The translations under genes were made by a program, and so were the position numbers. The notes below the pieces were generated by a model. That model did no database searches and was not told the DNA's origin. It saw only the letters and a program-made list of their open reading frames with translations. A stretch of 11,639 bases of DNA. It comes from Methanobacteriota archaeon. Lineage in GTDB: Archaea; Altiarchaeota; Altiarchaeia; IMC4; QMZM01. Location: assembly GCA_021731385.1 (NCBI GenBank), contig JAKFXM010000205.1, forward strand, positions 1 to 11,639. The letters run 5' to 3'. This document shows, one piece after another, positions 5,229 to 11,194 of the stretch; position 1 is the first letter of the stretch, and each line of letters opens with the position of its first letter.

Positions 5229-6479
5229 TTAGGCACTACACACCCCATTCCTTCCCATTCTTACCAATGGCATACTCAAGTGTCTTCTTGCCCTCGGAGG
5301 GACATCATAAAACCCCAATTTCATACCTCTTGGAATTTCCTTGGCAATACCAAATTTATCACTTAATCTTTTACCACATTTTCTGCACTTGAATCCTTTT
5401 TCTCTGCCCGCAGATGTCATTCTTTTGGAGCAACAAAGGGGTGGTTCTATTTTGAATAATTTCTCCAATCTTAATATTTTAATCTTCTCTAAATTCAAGG
5501 TATTTGGGTATTTTCCCAAACCACCATAGACAATAACCTTATCACCAACCACCAATCCTTTTATAATATCCCTAAAGTTTCCTGTTTGTCTATAACCGGC
5601 ACAATCTATTTCCCCCGTACCGTCAGAGAGACCGAACAGGATATGCCCCCCCTCTATTACAAACGGATTTCTATTTACATAACCTTTCAAGATTACACAA
5701 TCATATGTCTTTAATCCAGAAATTTTCTTGTTTCTAAGATGTGCATCAGTTCCCTGGTTTGTTTCAAATATCTGCACCCTTTCAACATCTTCTAACGGCT
5801 TTATCATCCCCCATGCCTTTTTAAGAATTTCCGGGTTTTCCCCCCTTATACCATAGACTATAGGGTCATATCCCCTGGGGGCTATCAGAATTCCACCCGT
5901 TTCCGGGTCTATATTGTCAAATGTCTCCGGGTATGTAATCCTATTCATCTCAATTACAGAATTTTTATCAATATCCCTCTTTTTTCCATAATTTTCCTGT
6001 TTCCTGTATGCGATTAATTCATATGTCTTGTCAGAAAGTTCAGCCCCGACTGCAGCCAACGCACCAACAATCCCTCTGCCATTATTGAACTTATGGGTTT
6101 CTGCATTGACCAATTCTGCAATCTTATCAGCTTCTTTAATTTCAACCAACCGGGAGACTGTTTTTTTATAGAATCCAAAGAGCAGTTTTCTGTTTTTTTG
6201 GTTTATTTTTTCCAGAAAAACAACACCGGGATTTGTATTCTCATCATCAATTCTTGCATATTCCCGGACATAGCCCAAAACGATTTCTTTAATTTTATCA
6301 GAAATTCCATCAACCTCAAGAGAAACAGCACCATTTCCCCGGGTTTTCCATGGGATGTTTGGATTTAAACGAATTAATTTAGGATAATTTGTAGTGCCTA
6401 ACTTTTCTACCAACAATGCAGCAAGATAGGTAGTGCACATCCCATCCAATGAATCTGTATCATCAATTCCGATAAACAT
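5229..6479 (-). CDS. tiaS: tRNA(Ile2) 2-agmatinylcytidine synthetase
   Basis: TiaS uses ATP and agmatine to modify C34 of the CAU anticodon of tRNA-Ile2 to agmatidine, so that it reads AUA rather than AUG. This is essential in archaea. The start MFIGIDDTDSLDGMCTTYLA is the family signature; the Thr residues in it lie where the autophosphorylated Thr of the A. fulgidus enzyme is reported. Next come the kinase-like and ferredoxin-like domains (to about 260), an OB-fold (about 265-340: DCVILKGYVNRNPF and the following VIEGGHILF), and a zinc ribbon with C349, C350 and CRKC at 365-368. Length (416) is normal. The start overlaps the end of the toxin gene by 17 bases, so translation is probably coupled to the toxin/antitoxin operon. 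It ends 24 bases from the convergent CDC48 gene. Confidence 0.95.
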   Translation of the reverse strand: MFIGIDDTDSLDGMCTTYLAALLVEKLGTTNYPKLIRLNPNIPWKTRGNGAVSLEVDGISDKIKEIVLGYVREYARIDDENTNPGVVFLEKINQKNRKLLFGFYKKTVSRLVEIKEADKIAELVNAETHKFNNGRGIVGALAAVGAELSDKTYELIAYRKQENYGKKRDIDKNSVIEMNRITYPETFDNIDPETGGILIAPRGYDPIVYGIRGENPEILKKAWGMIKPLEDVERVQIFETNQGTDAHLRNKKISGLKTYDCVILKGYVNRNPFVIEGGHILFGLSDGTGEIDCAGYRQTGNFRDIIKGLVVGDKVIVYGGLGKYPNTLNLEKIKILRLEKLFKIEPPLCCSKRMTSAGREKGFKCRKCGKRLSDKFGIAKEIPRGMKLGFYDVPPRARRHLSMPLVRMGRNGVCSA

Positions 6480-6852
6480 TCTTTAATTCTTTTCTGATCA
6501 ATTCTAAAATCTTCTCCAGGGTTAGTTCTTCAGATACTTCAATACTTTTTGGTGTATGCTTATGATTTGGAAATGTGTCTAATTCAGGATGGTGAGGTAT
6601 ATTGTCCCATCTTGCAATCAACTTTCCTTTCTTGTCTTGCCAGTGATATTTATATTTCAGCCTCTTAACTTCCTTATCCAGAACAGCATATTCAATAACA
6701 AATAATTCAGTTCCATCTATCAAAAATAGTTTTACACTCAGATAACCGGTCAATGGGGTTACTCCTCGCTCAATTAATTCCCATCTTATGACAATATCGC
6801 TAAGACATATAAGAGATTCAAGCTCGTTTAGATATCCTACTATTCTGTACAT
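6463..6852 (-). CDS. TumE-type toxin (DUF6516 family)
   Basis: The protein has the hallmark of the DUF6516/TumE family: a small beta sheet (LSVKLFLIDGTELFVIEYAVLD), then the highly conserved string KYKYHWQDKKGKLIARWDN followed by IPHHPELDTFPNHKHTP, and a short C-terminal helix. The His-rich HHPE...PNHKH part is the likely active site. The family is annotated as the toxin half of a two-gene toxin-antitoxin system; I do not know its precise target with certainty. Length (129) is usual. It starts one base after the antitoxin stop. Its last five codons (NVYRN) and stop are also the first bases of tiaS in another frame, so toxin and tiaS share a message. The call relies on motif recall. Confidence 0.8.
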   Translation of the reverse strand: MYRIVGYLNELESLICLSDIVIRWELIERGVTPLTGYLSVKLFLIDGTELFVIEYAVLDKEVKRLKYKYHWQDKKGKLIARWDNIPHHPELDTFPNHKHTPKSIEVSEELTLEKILELIRKELKNVYRN

Positions 6853-6853
6853 G

Positions 6854-7150
6854 CTAACTGCCCAACTCCCGCTGAAGTTTTCTTAGTCGATCATAACTGT
6901 CCTTAACTGAGAACCATTTGATAAACTCATCCCTATCATCTAATTTTCCCTTATTGAATTTATCTATGAACTCATCAGAGTTCATGCCATATCTTTTCTC
7001 AAACTTCTTCATTTCTCTCTGGCACTCAGTAACATGGTCCTGAATCACGAATCTTTCCCTCTCTAAAAGTTTTTGCAGGGTTAACCCTATAAACTCCTGG
7101 TCAACATTTGCCTTGTGGAGCTTCTCTAACACATTCACATAGGATGTCAT
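6854..7150 (-). CDS. TumA-like antitoxin
   Basis: This 98-residue, highly charged helical protein comes directly before the toxin (one-base gap), the usual antitoxin-first order. An N-terminal region (about 1-30) with LEKLHKANVDQEFIGLTLQKLL may be the DNA-binding or dimer part. The rest has the pattern typical of genes beside DUF6516: a long helix EMKKFEKRYGMNSDEFIDKF, then a KGKLDDRDEFIKWFSVKD turn and a final helix DSYDRLRKLQRELG. It should bind and neutralise the toxin and may repress the operon. The ATG chosen is the first after an AT-rich box at 7172-7183. It shares no similarity with the tiaS relic just upstream. Confidence 0.75.
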   Translation of the reverse strand: MTSYVNVLEKLHKANVDQEFIGLTLQKLLERERFVIQDHVTECQREMKKFEKRYGMNSDEFIDKFNKGKLDDRDEFIKWFSVKDSYDRLRKLQRELGS

Positions 7151-7171
7151 CTTCTCAATAATTATATCCTC

Positions 7172-7183
7172 TTATATTTTAAT
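7172..7183 (-). promoter_or_regulatory. Candidate TATA box of the toxin/antitoxin/tiaS unit
   Basis: On the minus strand, ATTAAAATATAA lies about 22-33 bases before the antitoxin ATG, which would give a leaderless or nearly leaderless transcript. This appears to be the nearest promoter for tiaS as well, since tiaS begins inside the toxin gene. Confidence 0.35.
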
Positions 7184-7296
7184 ATACCCTATTTAGTTAC
7201 ACCTTAAGCAAAATACGTCCTATTTGTTGTTAGAATTCAAACAGTATAAGAATTTAGGTCTGTCTGTTGATATTGATGGGTTATGTTACCTTTGAG

Positions 7297-7350
7297 AGTA
7301 GTGCACATCCCCTTCAGAGAATCAGTGTCGTCAATTCCGATGAACATTCT
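7297..7350 (-). pseudogene. Duplicate of the 5' end of tiaS (17 codons)
   Basis: Minus-strand codons from ATG at 7347 read MFIGIDDTDSLKGMCTT, the same as the start of the intact tiaS except for one residue (Lys for Asp at position 12). Over these 51 bases 9 differ from tiaS: 7 are synonymous and 2 fall in the one changed codon. The match extends only three bases before the ATG and stops abruptly after the second Thr codon, where the frame goes on into unrelated sequence. This is the stub of a formerly functional tiaS start, now separated from the rest by the toxin/antitoxin pair. The synonymous pattern means the two copies diverged while both were coding. Confidence 0.85.
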
Positions 7351-7407
7351 ATCGCCCTAAATCATACTCCTATCCTTGGAGTGAACCCCCTGTTAGTGTA
7401 CCATAAG

Positions 7408-7545
7408 TTAAGAAACTCTACCCTTAAAAATCGAATTCCTTTCAAACTCATGGGCGGCAAATACCTGATAGATGAATGGAGTCGCTTCTTGTTATATACG
7501 TCCTCTATGGATTTTTCCATTTATGAATGCCGTGTTCCCGGCATA
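7408..7545 (-). pseudogene. IS3-family transposase (OrfB), decayed C-terminus
   Basis: Reading leftwards from about 7520, the minus strand gives MEKSIEDVYNKKRLHSSIRY and then LPP, the well-known C-terminal helix and 'YN.kRlHssigYlpP' motif of IS3-family integrases. After one missing base near 7452 the expected end follows in the next frame (HEFERNSIFKGRVS, stop at 7408-7410). A further indel near 7520 joins it to AFIN upstream. The catalytic core is absent. The sequence to about 7378, including GGGGGTTCACTCCA on the minus strand, resembles the end of such an element but I see no partner repeat. It lies about 60 bases from the tiaS relic. Confidence 0.75.
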
Positions 7546-7680
7546 ATTCCGTCTTTTTTAACCTTCTGAATCATCCAAGACTGAAGACTCAAGACTTTAT
7601 TTTCATTGCACCCCATATATTCTACATAGGCCGTTTCTTAACTACCGGTATACCTTTAGGGGCGCAGTCCAGGGATCGCA
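7546..7680. other. Intergenic stretch before the DUF429 gene
   Basis: I see no gene here. It contains three near-tandem copies of AAGACT (around 7577-7595), an AT-rich box TTTATTTT at about 7597 that could be a promoter, and AGGGA at 7671-7675, a plausible ribosome site for the ATG at 7681. Confidence 0.4.
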
Positions 7681-8232
7681 ATGAAAATCGTAGGCATAGA
7701 CCTTGCAGGAAATCCAAAGAATGAGACGGGATTTTGCATACTTGAGGTCAATGGTGAAAATAAAACCGTAAGGACATCAATTCTCCATTCAAATTCTGAA
7801 ATTATACACAAACTAAATGAAATTTCGCCGGAGATAATTGCGATAGATGCCCCGCTTACATTCTCCGGAATTAACAGGCATTGTGATGAAAAATTGAGGG
7901 AATATGGGGCATTGCCTGTAACTCTCAGAGGAATGGAGGTTCTTGCAAGGCGGGGGAGCGAACTTGCAAAAGAGCTGAGAAAGCCGGAGTTCAAACTCAT
8001 AGAGGTATTTTCGACAGCTTCTGCGAAGATTTTGGGATTCTATGATTCAAAAGAAGTGGAGATGCAGAAGAAACTGATGAATTCCGGTTTGCTTGGCGAC
8101 CTGCAGAAGAGATTTCTGACAAGGGACGAGCTTGATGCAGTGTTTGCGGCAATAACCGGTTATCTTTATCTGAATAGTTCCACTGAATCTGTGGGGGATA
8201 AGGATGGAACGATTATTATACCAAAAGTTTAG
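7681..8232 (+). CDS. DUF429 family protein, predicted RNase H-fold nuclease
   Basis: DUF429 proteins have an RNase H-like fold and are predicted nucleases; no cellular role is well established. The motifs are in order: GIDLAGNP (about 5-12, with the first metal-binding Asp), PEIIAIDAPLTF (about 50-61, second Asp strand), RHCDEKLREYG, the RGMEVLARRGSELA helix, FKLIEVFSTAS (Glu strand), and a C-terminal TRDELDAVFAAITGYLYL helix with the acidic pair typical of the family. Length (183) is normal to slightly short. An AGGGA site 6-10 bases before the ATG supports the start. It precedes the FAD oxidoreductase by 36 bases, so the two may be co-transcribed, although an AT-rich box lies between them. 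Confidence 0.85.
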   Translation: MKIVGIDLAGNPKNETGFCILEVNGENKTVRTSILHSNSEIIHKLNEISPEIIAIDAPLTFSGINRHCDEKLREYGALPVTLRGMEVLARRGSELAKELRKPEFKLIEVFSTASAKILGFYDSKEVEMQKKLMNSGLLGDLQKRFLTRDELDAVFAAITGYLYLNSSTESVGDKDGTIIIPKV

Positions 8233-8268
8233 ATTTATACTCAAATTCCATAAATATAAACCGCGATA

Positions 8269-9720
8269 ATGAAAAAAGAGGGGTATGATGCTACTACAAC
8301 TGGCACAGGTTCTAAGAGGGTTGATAAGGACACGAAGTGCCCTTATGATGTAATTATAATCGGCGCAGGTCCTGCGGGTATGTTCGCCGCCTATGAACTT
8401 TTAGATAGGGGTCTAAGGATCCTTGTTGTTGAAGAGGGCAGGGACATAAAGAACAGGAAATGTCCCATGGAAGAAATTATAAAGTGCGCAAACTGCAGGC
8501 CCTGCAACATAATGTGCGGTGTCGGGGGTTCTGGAACTTTTTCTGATGGAATCCTTAATCTAAGACCTGATGTAGGCGGTGACCTTGTTTCTCTCACGCG
8601 TGATGAAAAACTTGCATGGAATCTTATAAACGAGGTTGACAGGGTCTTTATGAAATTCGGCGCGCCAAAGAAGGTCTATGGCAGCACCAAAAACGGAATT
8701 CTGGATTTAAAGAGGAAATCTGCATCAGTAGGAATAAAATTCGTTGAAATCCCACAAAAGCATATAGGAAGCGATAATTCCCCAAAGGTGATAGGGGATT
8801 TTGAAAAGTATCTGAAGAAGCACGGTATTGAATTTCTCCTCCAGACAAAGGTAAAGGATCTTGTTGTCGAAAATAATACATGTACTGGAGTCGAATTGGA
8901 AAACGGGGATGTTATAAATTCCAGATATGTAATTGCTGCTCCTGGCAGGGTTGGCGCCACATGGATTAATACCCTTATTGATAACCATAAGATAAAGGCG
9001 AAATTCGGGCCTATAGATGTAGGGGTGAGGGTTGAGGTTTCATCGATAATAATGGACCCCGTTATAGAGATAAACAGGGATCCGAAATTTCATATAAGGA
9101 CCAAGAGGTATGATGATTTTGTCAGGACATTCTGCACGAACCATGAGGGCTTCGTGGTTAAGGAAAATTACAATGGTTTTGTAGGCGTGAATGGGCATTC
9201 AATGATAAACAGGAAATCTGACAATACGAATTTCGCCTTCCTTGTTCATGTAACACTTACAGAGCCCGTTGAGAATACAATCAAGTATGGAAGGTCCATA
9301 GCAAAATTAGCGACAACAATAGGCGGTGGAAAGCCGATACTCCAGCGTCTTGGGGACTTGCGCAGGGGGAGACGCTCTCATCCTGATGTGATACTGCAGA
9401 ACCCTGTCCAGAATACGCTTAAGGATGTTACTGCAGGGGATATATCAATGGCATTGCCTCACAGGGTTGTCATGGACATAATAGAGGGGCTTGAAAAATT
9501 AAACGAGGTAATCCCGGGGGTTGCATCCGATTCTACATTGCTTTATGCGCCCGAGATAAAATTCTACGCAACACAGATTCTTGTTGACAAAAACATGGAG
9601 TCCAGTGTGAAGAATTTGTTTGCTGCTGGCGATGGTGCGGGTCTTAGCAGGGACATAGTAAAGGCAGCTGCAACCGGAATAATGGCCGGGAGAGGGATAT
9701 TGAACAGGGAAAAGGACTGA
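8269..9720 (+). CDS. FAD-dependent oxidoreductase (COG2509-like)
   Basis: The N-terminal FAD-binding Rossmann fold starts at YDVIIIGAGPAGMFAAYEL (GxGxxG at 32-37), with the acidic strand end VVEEG. A Cys cluster follows (C65, then C73, C76, C79, C83 in CxxCxxCxxxC spacing) directly before GVGGSGTFSDGILNLRP, the typical flavin-contact loop of this family. The middle holds the substrate or NAD(P) domain; the C-terminus has FAAGDGAGLSRDIVKAAATG, the second FAD-contact motif. Length (483) fits 'uncharacterised FAD-dependent dehydrogenases' of COG2509. The substrate is unknown. About 24 residues precede the Rossmann fold; no later ATG lies between, so the start is kept. It is probably cytoplasmic. 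The upstream DUF429 gene may share its transcript. Confidence 0.9.
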   Translation: MKKEGYDATTTGTGSKRVDKDTKCPYDVIIIGAGPAGMFAAYELLDRGLRILVVEEGRDIKNRKCPMEEIIKCANCRPCNIMCGVGGSGTFSDGILNLRPDVGGDLVSLTRDEKLAWNLINEVDRVFMKFGAPKKVYGSTKNGILDLKRKSASVGIKFVEIPQKHIGSDNSPKVIGDFEKYLKKHGIEFLLQTKVKDLVVENNTCTGVELENGDVINSRYVIAAPGRVGATWINTLIDNHKIKAKFGPIDVGVRVEVSSIIMDPVIEINRDPKFHIRTKRYDDFVRTFCTNHEGFVVKENYNGFVGVNGHSMINRKSDNTNFAFLVHVTLTEPVENTIKYGRSIAKLATTIGGGKPILQRLGDLRRGRRSHPDVILQNPVQNTLKDVTAGDISMALPHRVVMDIIEGLEKLNEVIPGVASDSTLLYAPEIKFYATQILVDKNMESSVKNLFAAGDGAGLSRDIVKAAATGIMAGRGILNREKD

Positions 9721-9736
9721 TATTTTTTAGATCAAG

Positions 9737-9838
9737 AAAATTTTCCGAAGGAAAACTTTAACTAAAATTTCCTCAAAACATTATAATTATTCTACTTTAG
9801 AGGAAATTTTACTGCTCTGTAATCAAAATTACAGAGCA
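9737..9838. repeat. Chain of three hairpins after the FAD oxidoreductase gene
   Basis: Hairpin 1 (9737-9759) has arm TTTTCC/GGAAAA with loop GAA, extended by three pairs past one A/C mismatch (G-U in minus-strand RNA). Hairpin 2 (9763-9811) has a perfect 12-base arm TAAAATTTCCTC with a 25-base AT-rich loop. Hairpin 3 (9813-9838) has a perfect 11-base arm TGCTCTGTAAT with loop CAAA. Hairpins 2 and 3 are separated by a single base. The chain lies 16 bases after the stop codon and stops 4 bases before the radC stub. The TTCC-NAA-GGAA core of hairpin 1 resembles the two hairpins inserted in the transposase. Confidence 0.85.
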
Positions 9839-9842
9839 TGGA

Positions 9843-9929
9843 CTAGAAAAAACCTTTTTCTTTTAAGCTAACAAATTCATCCCCTCCAACAATAATATGG
9901 TCCTGAACATCAATAGACCTCTTGCGTAA
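9843..9929 (-). pseudogene. RadC-like (JAB/MPN domain) C-terminal stub
   Basis: Minus-strand codons read RKRSIDVQDHIIVGGDEFVS and then LKEKGFF up to TAG at 9843-9845. This is the C-terminal end of RadC/JAB-domain proteins ('..ievlDHiIvG...y.SlkekG'). Only about 27 codons remain: an in-frame stop lies just upstream near 9930, at the edge of the IS5-like element, and the catalytic HxH part is absent. It was probably truncated when the element arrived or by later deletion. RadC-like proteins often travel with mobile DNA. Confidence 0.7.
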
Positions 9930-9970
9930 TTATTACATATTTGGCAGTATATACGTTACGTTTTATCTGT

Positions 9971-10276
9971 TCAGCCGATAAACTCGCCCAAGTCAAACCC
10001 CTCATTCAGCATTGTCCTGAAGTTCACTAATCCTCCAACAATCGATGTCATATCATCATACCTGTTGAGCTGATTTCTGAATGTTCCACCCATGAACCCA
10101 AACTTTTTCATCTTTCCTATCGCATGTTCAACAACCACTCTTTCCCTGCTTAGCATTTTATTGAACTTTTTGTCCTCCATTGTCCTTTCCTTGCCTCTTT
10201 GCTTTTTTCTTGGGATTTTTGATTTTATATGAAATTCCAAAGGAATTTCATAGCTATGATTTCCAAAGGAAATCAT
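9971..10276 (-). pseudogene. IS5-like transposase, C-terminal part (after the hairpin insert)
   Basis: This frame begins with an ATG created inside the inserted hairpins (ATGA overlap with the stop of the upstream part). Its first 17 codons translate hairpin sequence and are not transposase. From KSKIPRKKQRGKERTMED on it is the expected end of a DDE_Tnp_4-type transposase, with RERVVVEHAIGKMKKFGF carrying the catalytic Glu, followed by MGGTFRN and a C-terminal helix ending LGEFIG. If the 50-base insert is removed, it continues the frame of the upstream part exactly. Separate expression through the ATGA overlap is conceivable, but a working enzyme from two halves of one DDE domain is unlikely. 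Confidence 0.8.
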
Positions 10277-10277
10277 A
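10228..10277. repeat. 50-base double-hairpin insertion inside the transposase
   Basis: The insert is two perfect hairpins joined by GC: arm TATGAAATTCC (11 bases) with loop AAA at 10228-10252, and arm TATGATTTCC (10 bases) with loop AAA at 10255-10277. The two stems share the outer TATGA and inner TTCC and differ in the middle on both sides together. Cutting out exactly these 50 bases gives a continuous minus-strand reading through PDM-IK-SKIPRKK and a single frame of 312 codons including the stop. The TA at the insert edge may be a 2-3 base target duplication (boundaries can slide by that much). Confidence 0.9.
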
Positions 10278-10956
10278 TCATGTCAGGGAAGTCATCCTGT
10301 ACACCCTGATAACCCAGATCCATGTTTCTTTCAATGTCTGGGGGAATCTTCGGATGCTTCTCTTTGAAGATGTCATAGTCATGCCTCCTGCCCTTGTCAT
10401 GGCCTGTCTTGTGGATTATTAAACCCTTCTTGTTCACCGTTATCTGCGTCTTTACCGTGTGCTTCTTTTTCTTTCCAGAATAATGGCTTCTCCTTCTTCG
10501 CTTGTTCTTTGGCCTTGGGATCTCTTGCTCTGTTGCATCTATGAAAGCCTTCATTTCAGGATAGTACCCAAGAAGTTCTTCTATGGTGCTTATCCTCTTT
10601 GCTTTCTTGTAGACTTTCTTTGGCAGAGGTATACACATTTTTACTAATGGTTCAAGATGTTTTATGTTTCTATGGACGTTGCTTTGGTCAAGATTAAAAA
10701 GAAAGCCTGCAAGTGAAAGAGACATGTACGTTTTGTAGTAGATCAGAAGCATAAGCAGACGGCCTTTAAGTTCAAGCGTGAATGGCCTGCCCTGCCCTAT
10801 TGCGTTTATTCGTTTTCTTTTTCCAAGCCTTTTTGCTTCATGTTCGGGATATTTGCCTTCCACAGAGGCAAATAGCCCGTCAAACTCAGATACGGTAAGA
10901 CCCGTAAACGTTCTGAACAAACCGGGTTTTTTAGACAGTTTGGAGTAAGCCAGCAT
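10273..10956 (-). pseudogene. IS5-like transposase, N-terminal part (stops in the hairpin insert)
   Basis: The first about 110 residues contain a helix-turn-helix region, GRPFTLELKGRLLMLLIYYK and then LSLAGFLFNLDQSNVHRNIKHL, typical of the N-terminus of IS5-group transposases with a DDE_Tnp_4 domain. The catalytic core begins at MKAFIDATEQEIPRP (first Asp), continues with the basic GKKKKHTVKTQITV strand and GHDKGRRHDYDIF, and reaches NMDLGYQGVQDDFPDM (later Asp) before a TGA supplied by the inserted hairpin at 10273-10275. The catalytic Glu lies in the other part. Joined without the insert, the protein would have 311 residues, a normal length for the group. The gene is read leftwards within the element. 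Confidence 0.85.
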
Positions 10957-10982
10957 TTCCTTTTTTATGAACTTACTCCAAA
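10939..10982. repeat. 11-base inverted repeat flanking the transposase start codon
   Basis: TTTGGAGTAAG (10939-10949) and its exact complement CTTACTCCAAA (10972-10982) are separated by 22 bases that contain the transposase ATG (10954-10956). In a transcript entering from outside the element, the start would lie in the loop of an 11-pair hairpin, a known way for insertion sequences to limit expression from neighbouring promoters. It may also be a transposase or repressor binding site; the outer arm coincides with the likely terminal repeat. Confidence 0.6.
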
Positions 10983-10985
10983 TAG

Positions 10986-11149
10986 ATATTTGTAGTTTTC
11001 TATTGGAAAACTACTAATTATGCAAAGGGTTTAATATCTAAAAAGAGGGATGTAAGCCCCGGGGATGAATTAAAAATTGAAAGAGAGATGTTAGAAGTAG
11101 CTCTAAAATACAAAAAATTTCTTAGGATGCCGGAATAGTTTATCTTCAG
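10986..11149 (+). other. Open stretch without a start codon, possible truncated gene
   Basis: A frame open from the IS edge to TAG at 11147-11149 ends in a protein-like charged helix: SPGDELKIEREMLEVALKY followed by KKFLRMPE. No usable start codon precedes it (the only in-frame ATG leaves 16 residues), and its first third reads through the hairpin at 10992-11014. It could be the 3' end of a gene cut by the IS, perhaps an antitoxin of the PIN protein downstream, or chance. From 11150 to 11194 I see nothing firm. Confidence 0.3.
10992..11014. repeat. Single perfect hairpin next to the IS end
   Basis: Arm GTAGTTTTC (10992-11000), loop TATTG and the perfect return arm GAAAACTAC (11006-11014). 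It lies a few bases outside the right end of the IS5-like element and has the same build as the hairpins of the chains elsewhere in the window. Confidence 0.75.
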
Positions 11150-11194
11150 CATTGGCAGAAGGTTATTGATATGAATGAATTGTAATCCTACAAA

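Larger units (their letters stand above)
9937..10985 (-). mobile_element. IS5-like insertion sequence, inactivated
   Basis: The element is defined by its transposase. Boundaries are approximate: ATATTTGGCAGTA near 9937 and, read inwards on the other strand, CTATTTGGAGTAAG near 10985 could be imperfect terminal repeats. I see no convincing target duplication. The left end abuts the radC stub; the right end is followed by a truncated open stretch and a hairpin at 10992-11014. The element carries a secondary 50-base hairpin insertion at 10228-10277. Confidence 0.6.

Noticed and set aside
4559..5248. A 229-codon minus-strand open frame under CDC48.
   Set aside because: It lies opposite the second ATPase domain; its sequence is the low-complexity Ser/Phe/Ile type typical of antisense to AT-rich coding DNA.
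5228..6402. A 13-base inverted repeat (GTTAGGCACTACA at 5228-5240 and its complement at 6390-6402) inside and at the end of tiaS.
   Set aside because: In a window this long about one such match is expected by chance; both copies lie in coding sequence and there is no other sign of an element.
7267..7569. A 100-codon plus-strand open frame.
   Set aside because: It is antisense to the tiaS relic and the IS3 transposase remnant, which explain the sequence on the minus strand.
7577..7595. Three near-tandem AAGACT repeats.
   Set aside because: Too short and too few to tell from chance; no linked structure.
10228..10277. Programmed frameshifting or a natural two-gene transposase (OrfA/OrfB) through the ATGA overlap.
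   Set aside because: The break falls inside the DDE domain, no slippery run is present, and the break consists exactly of two perfect hairpins whose removal restores the frame.
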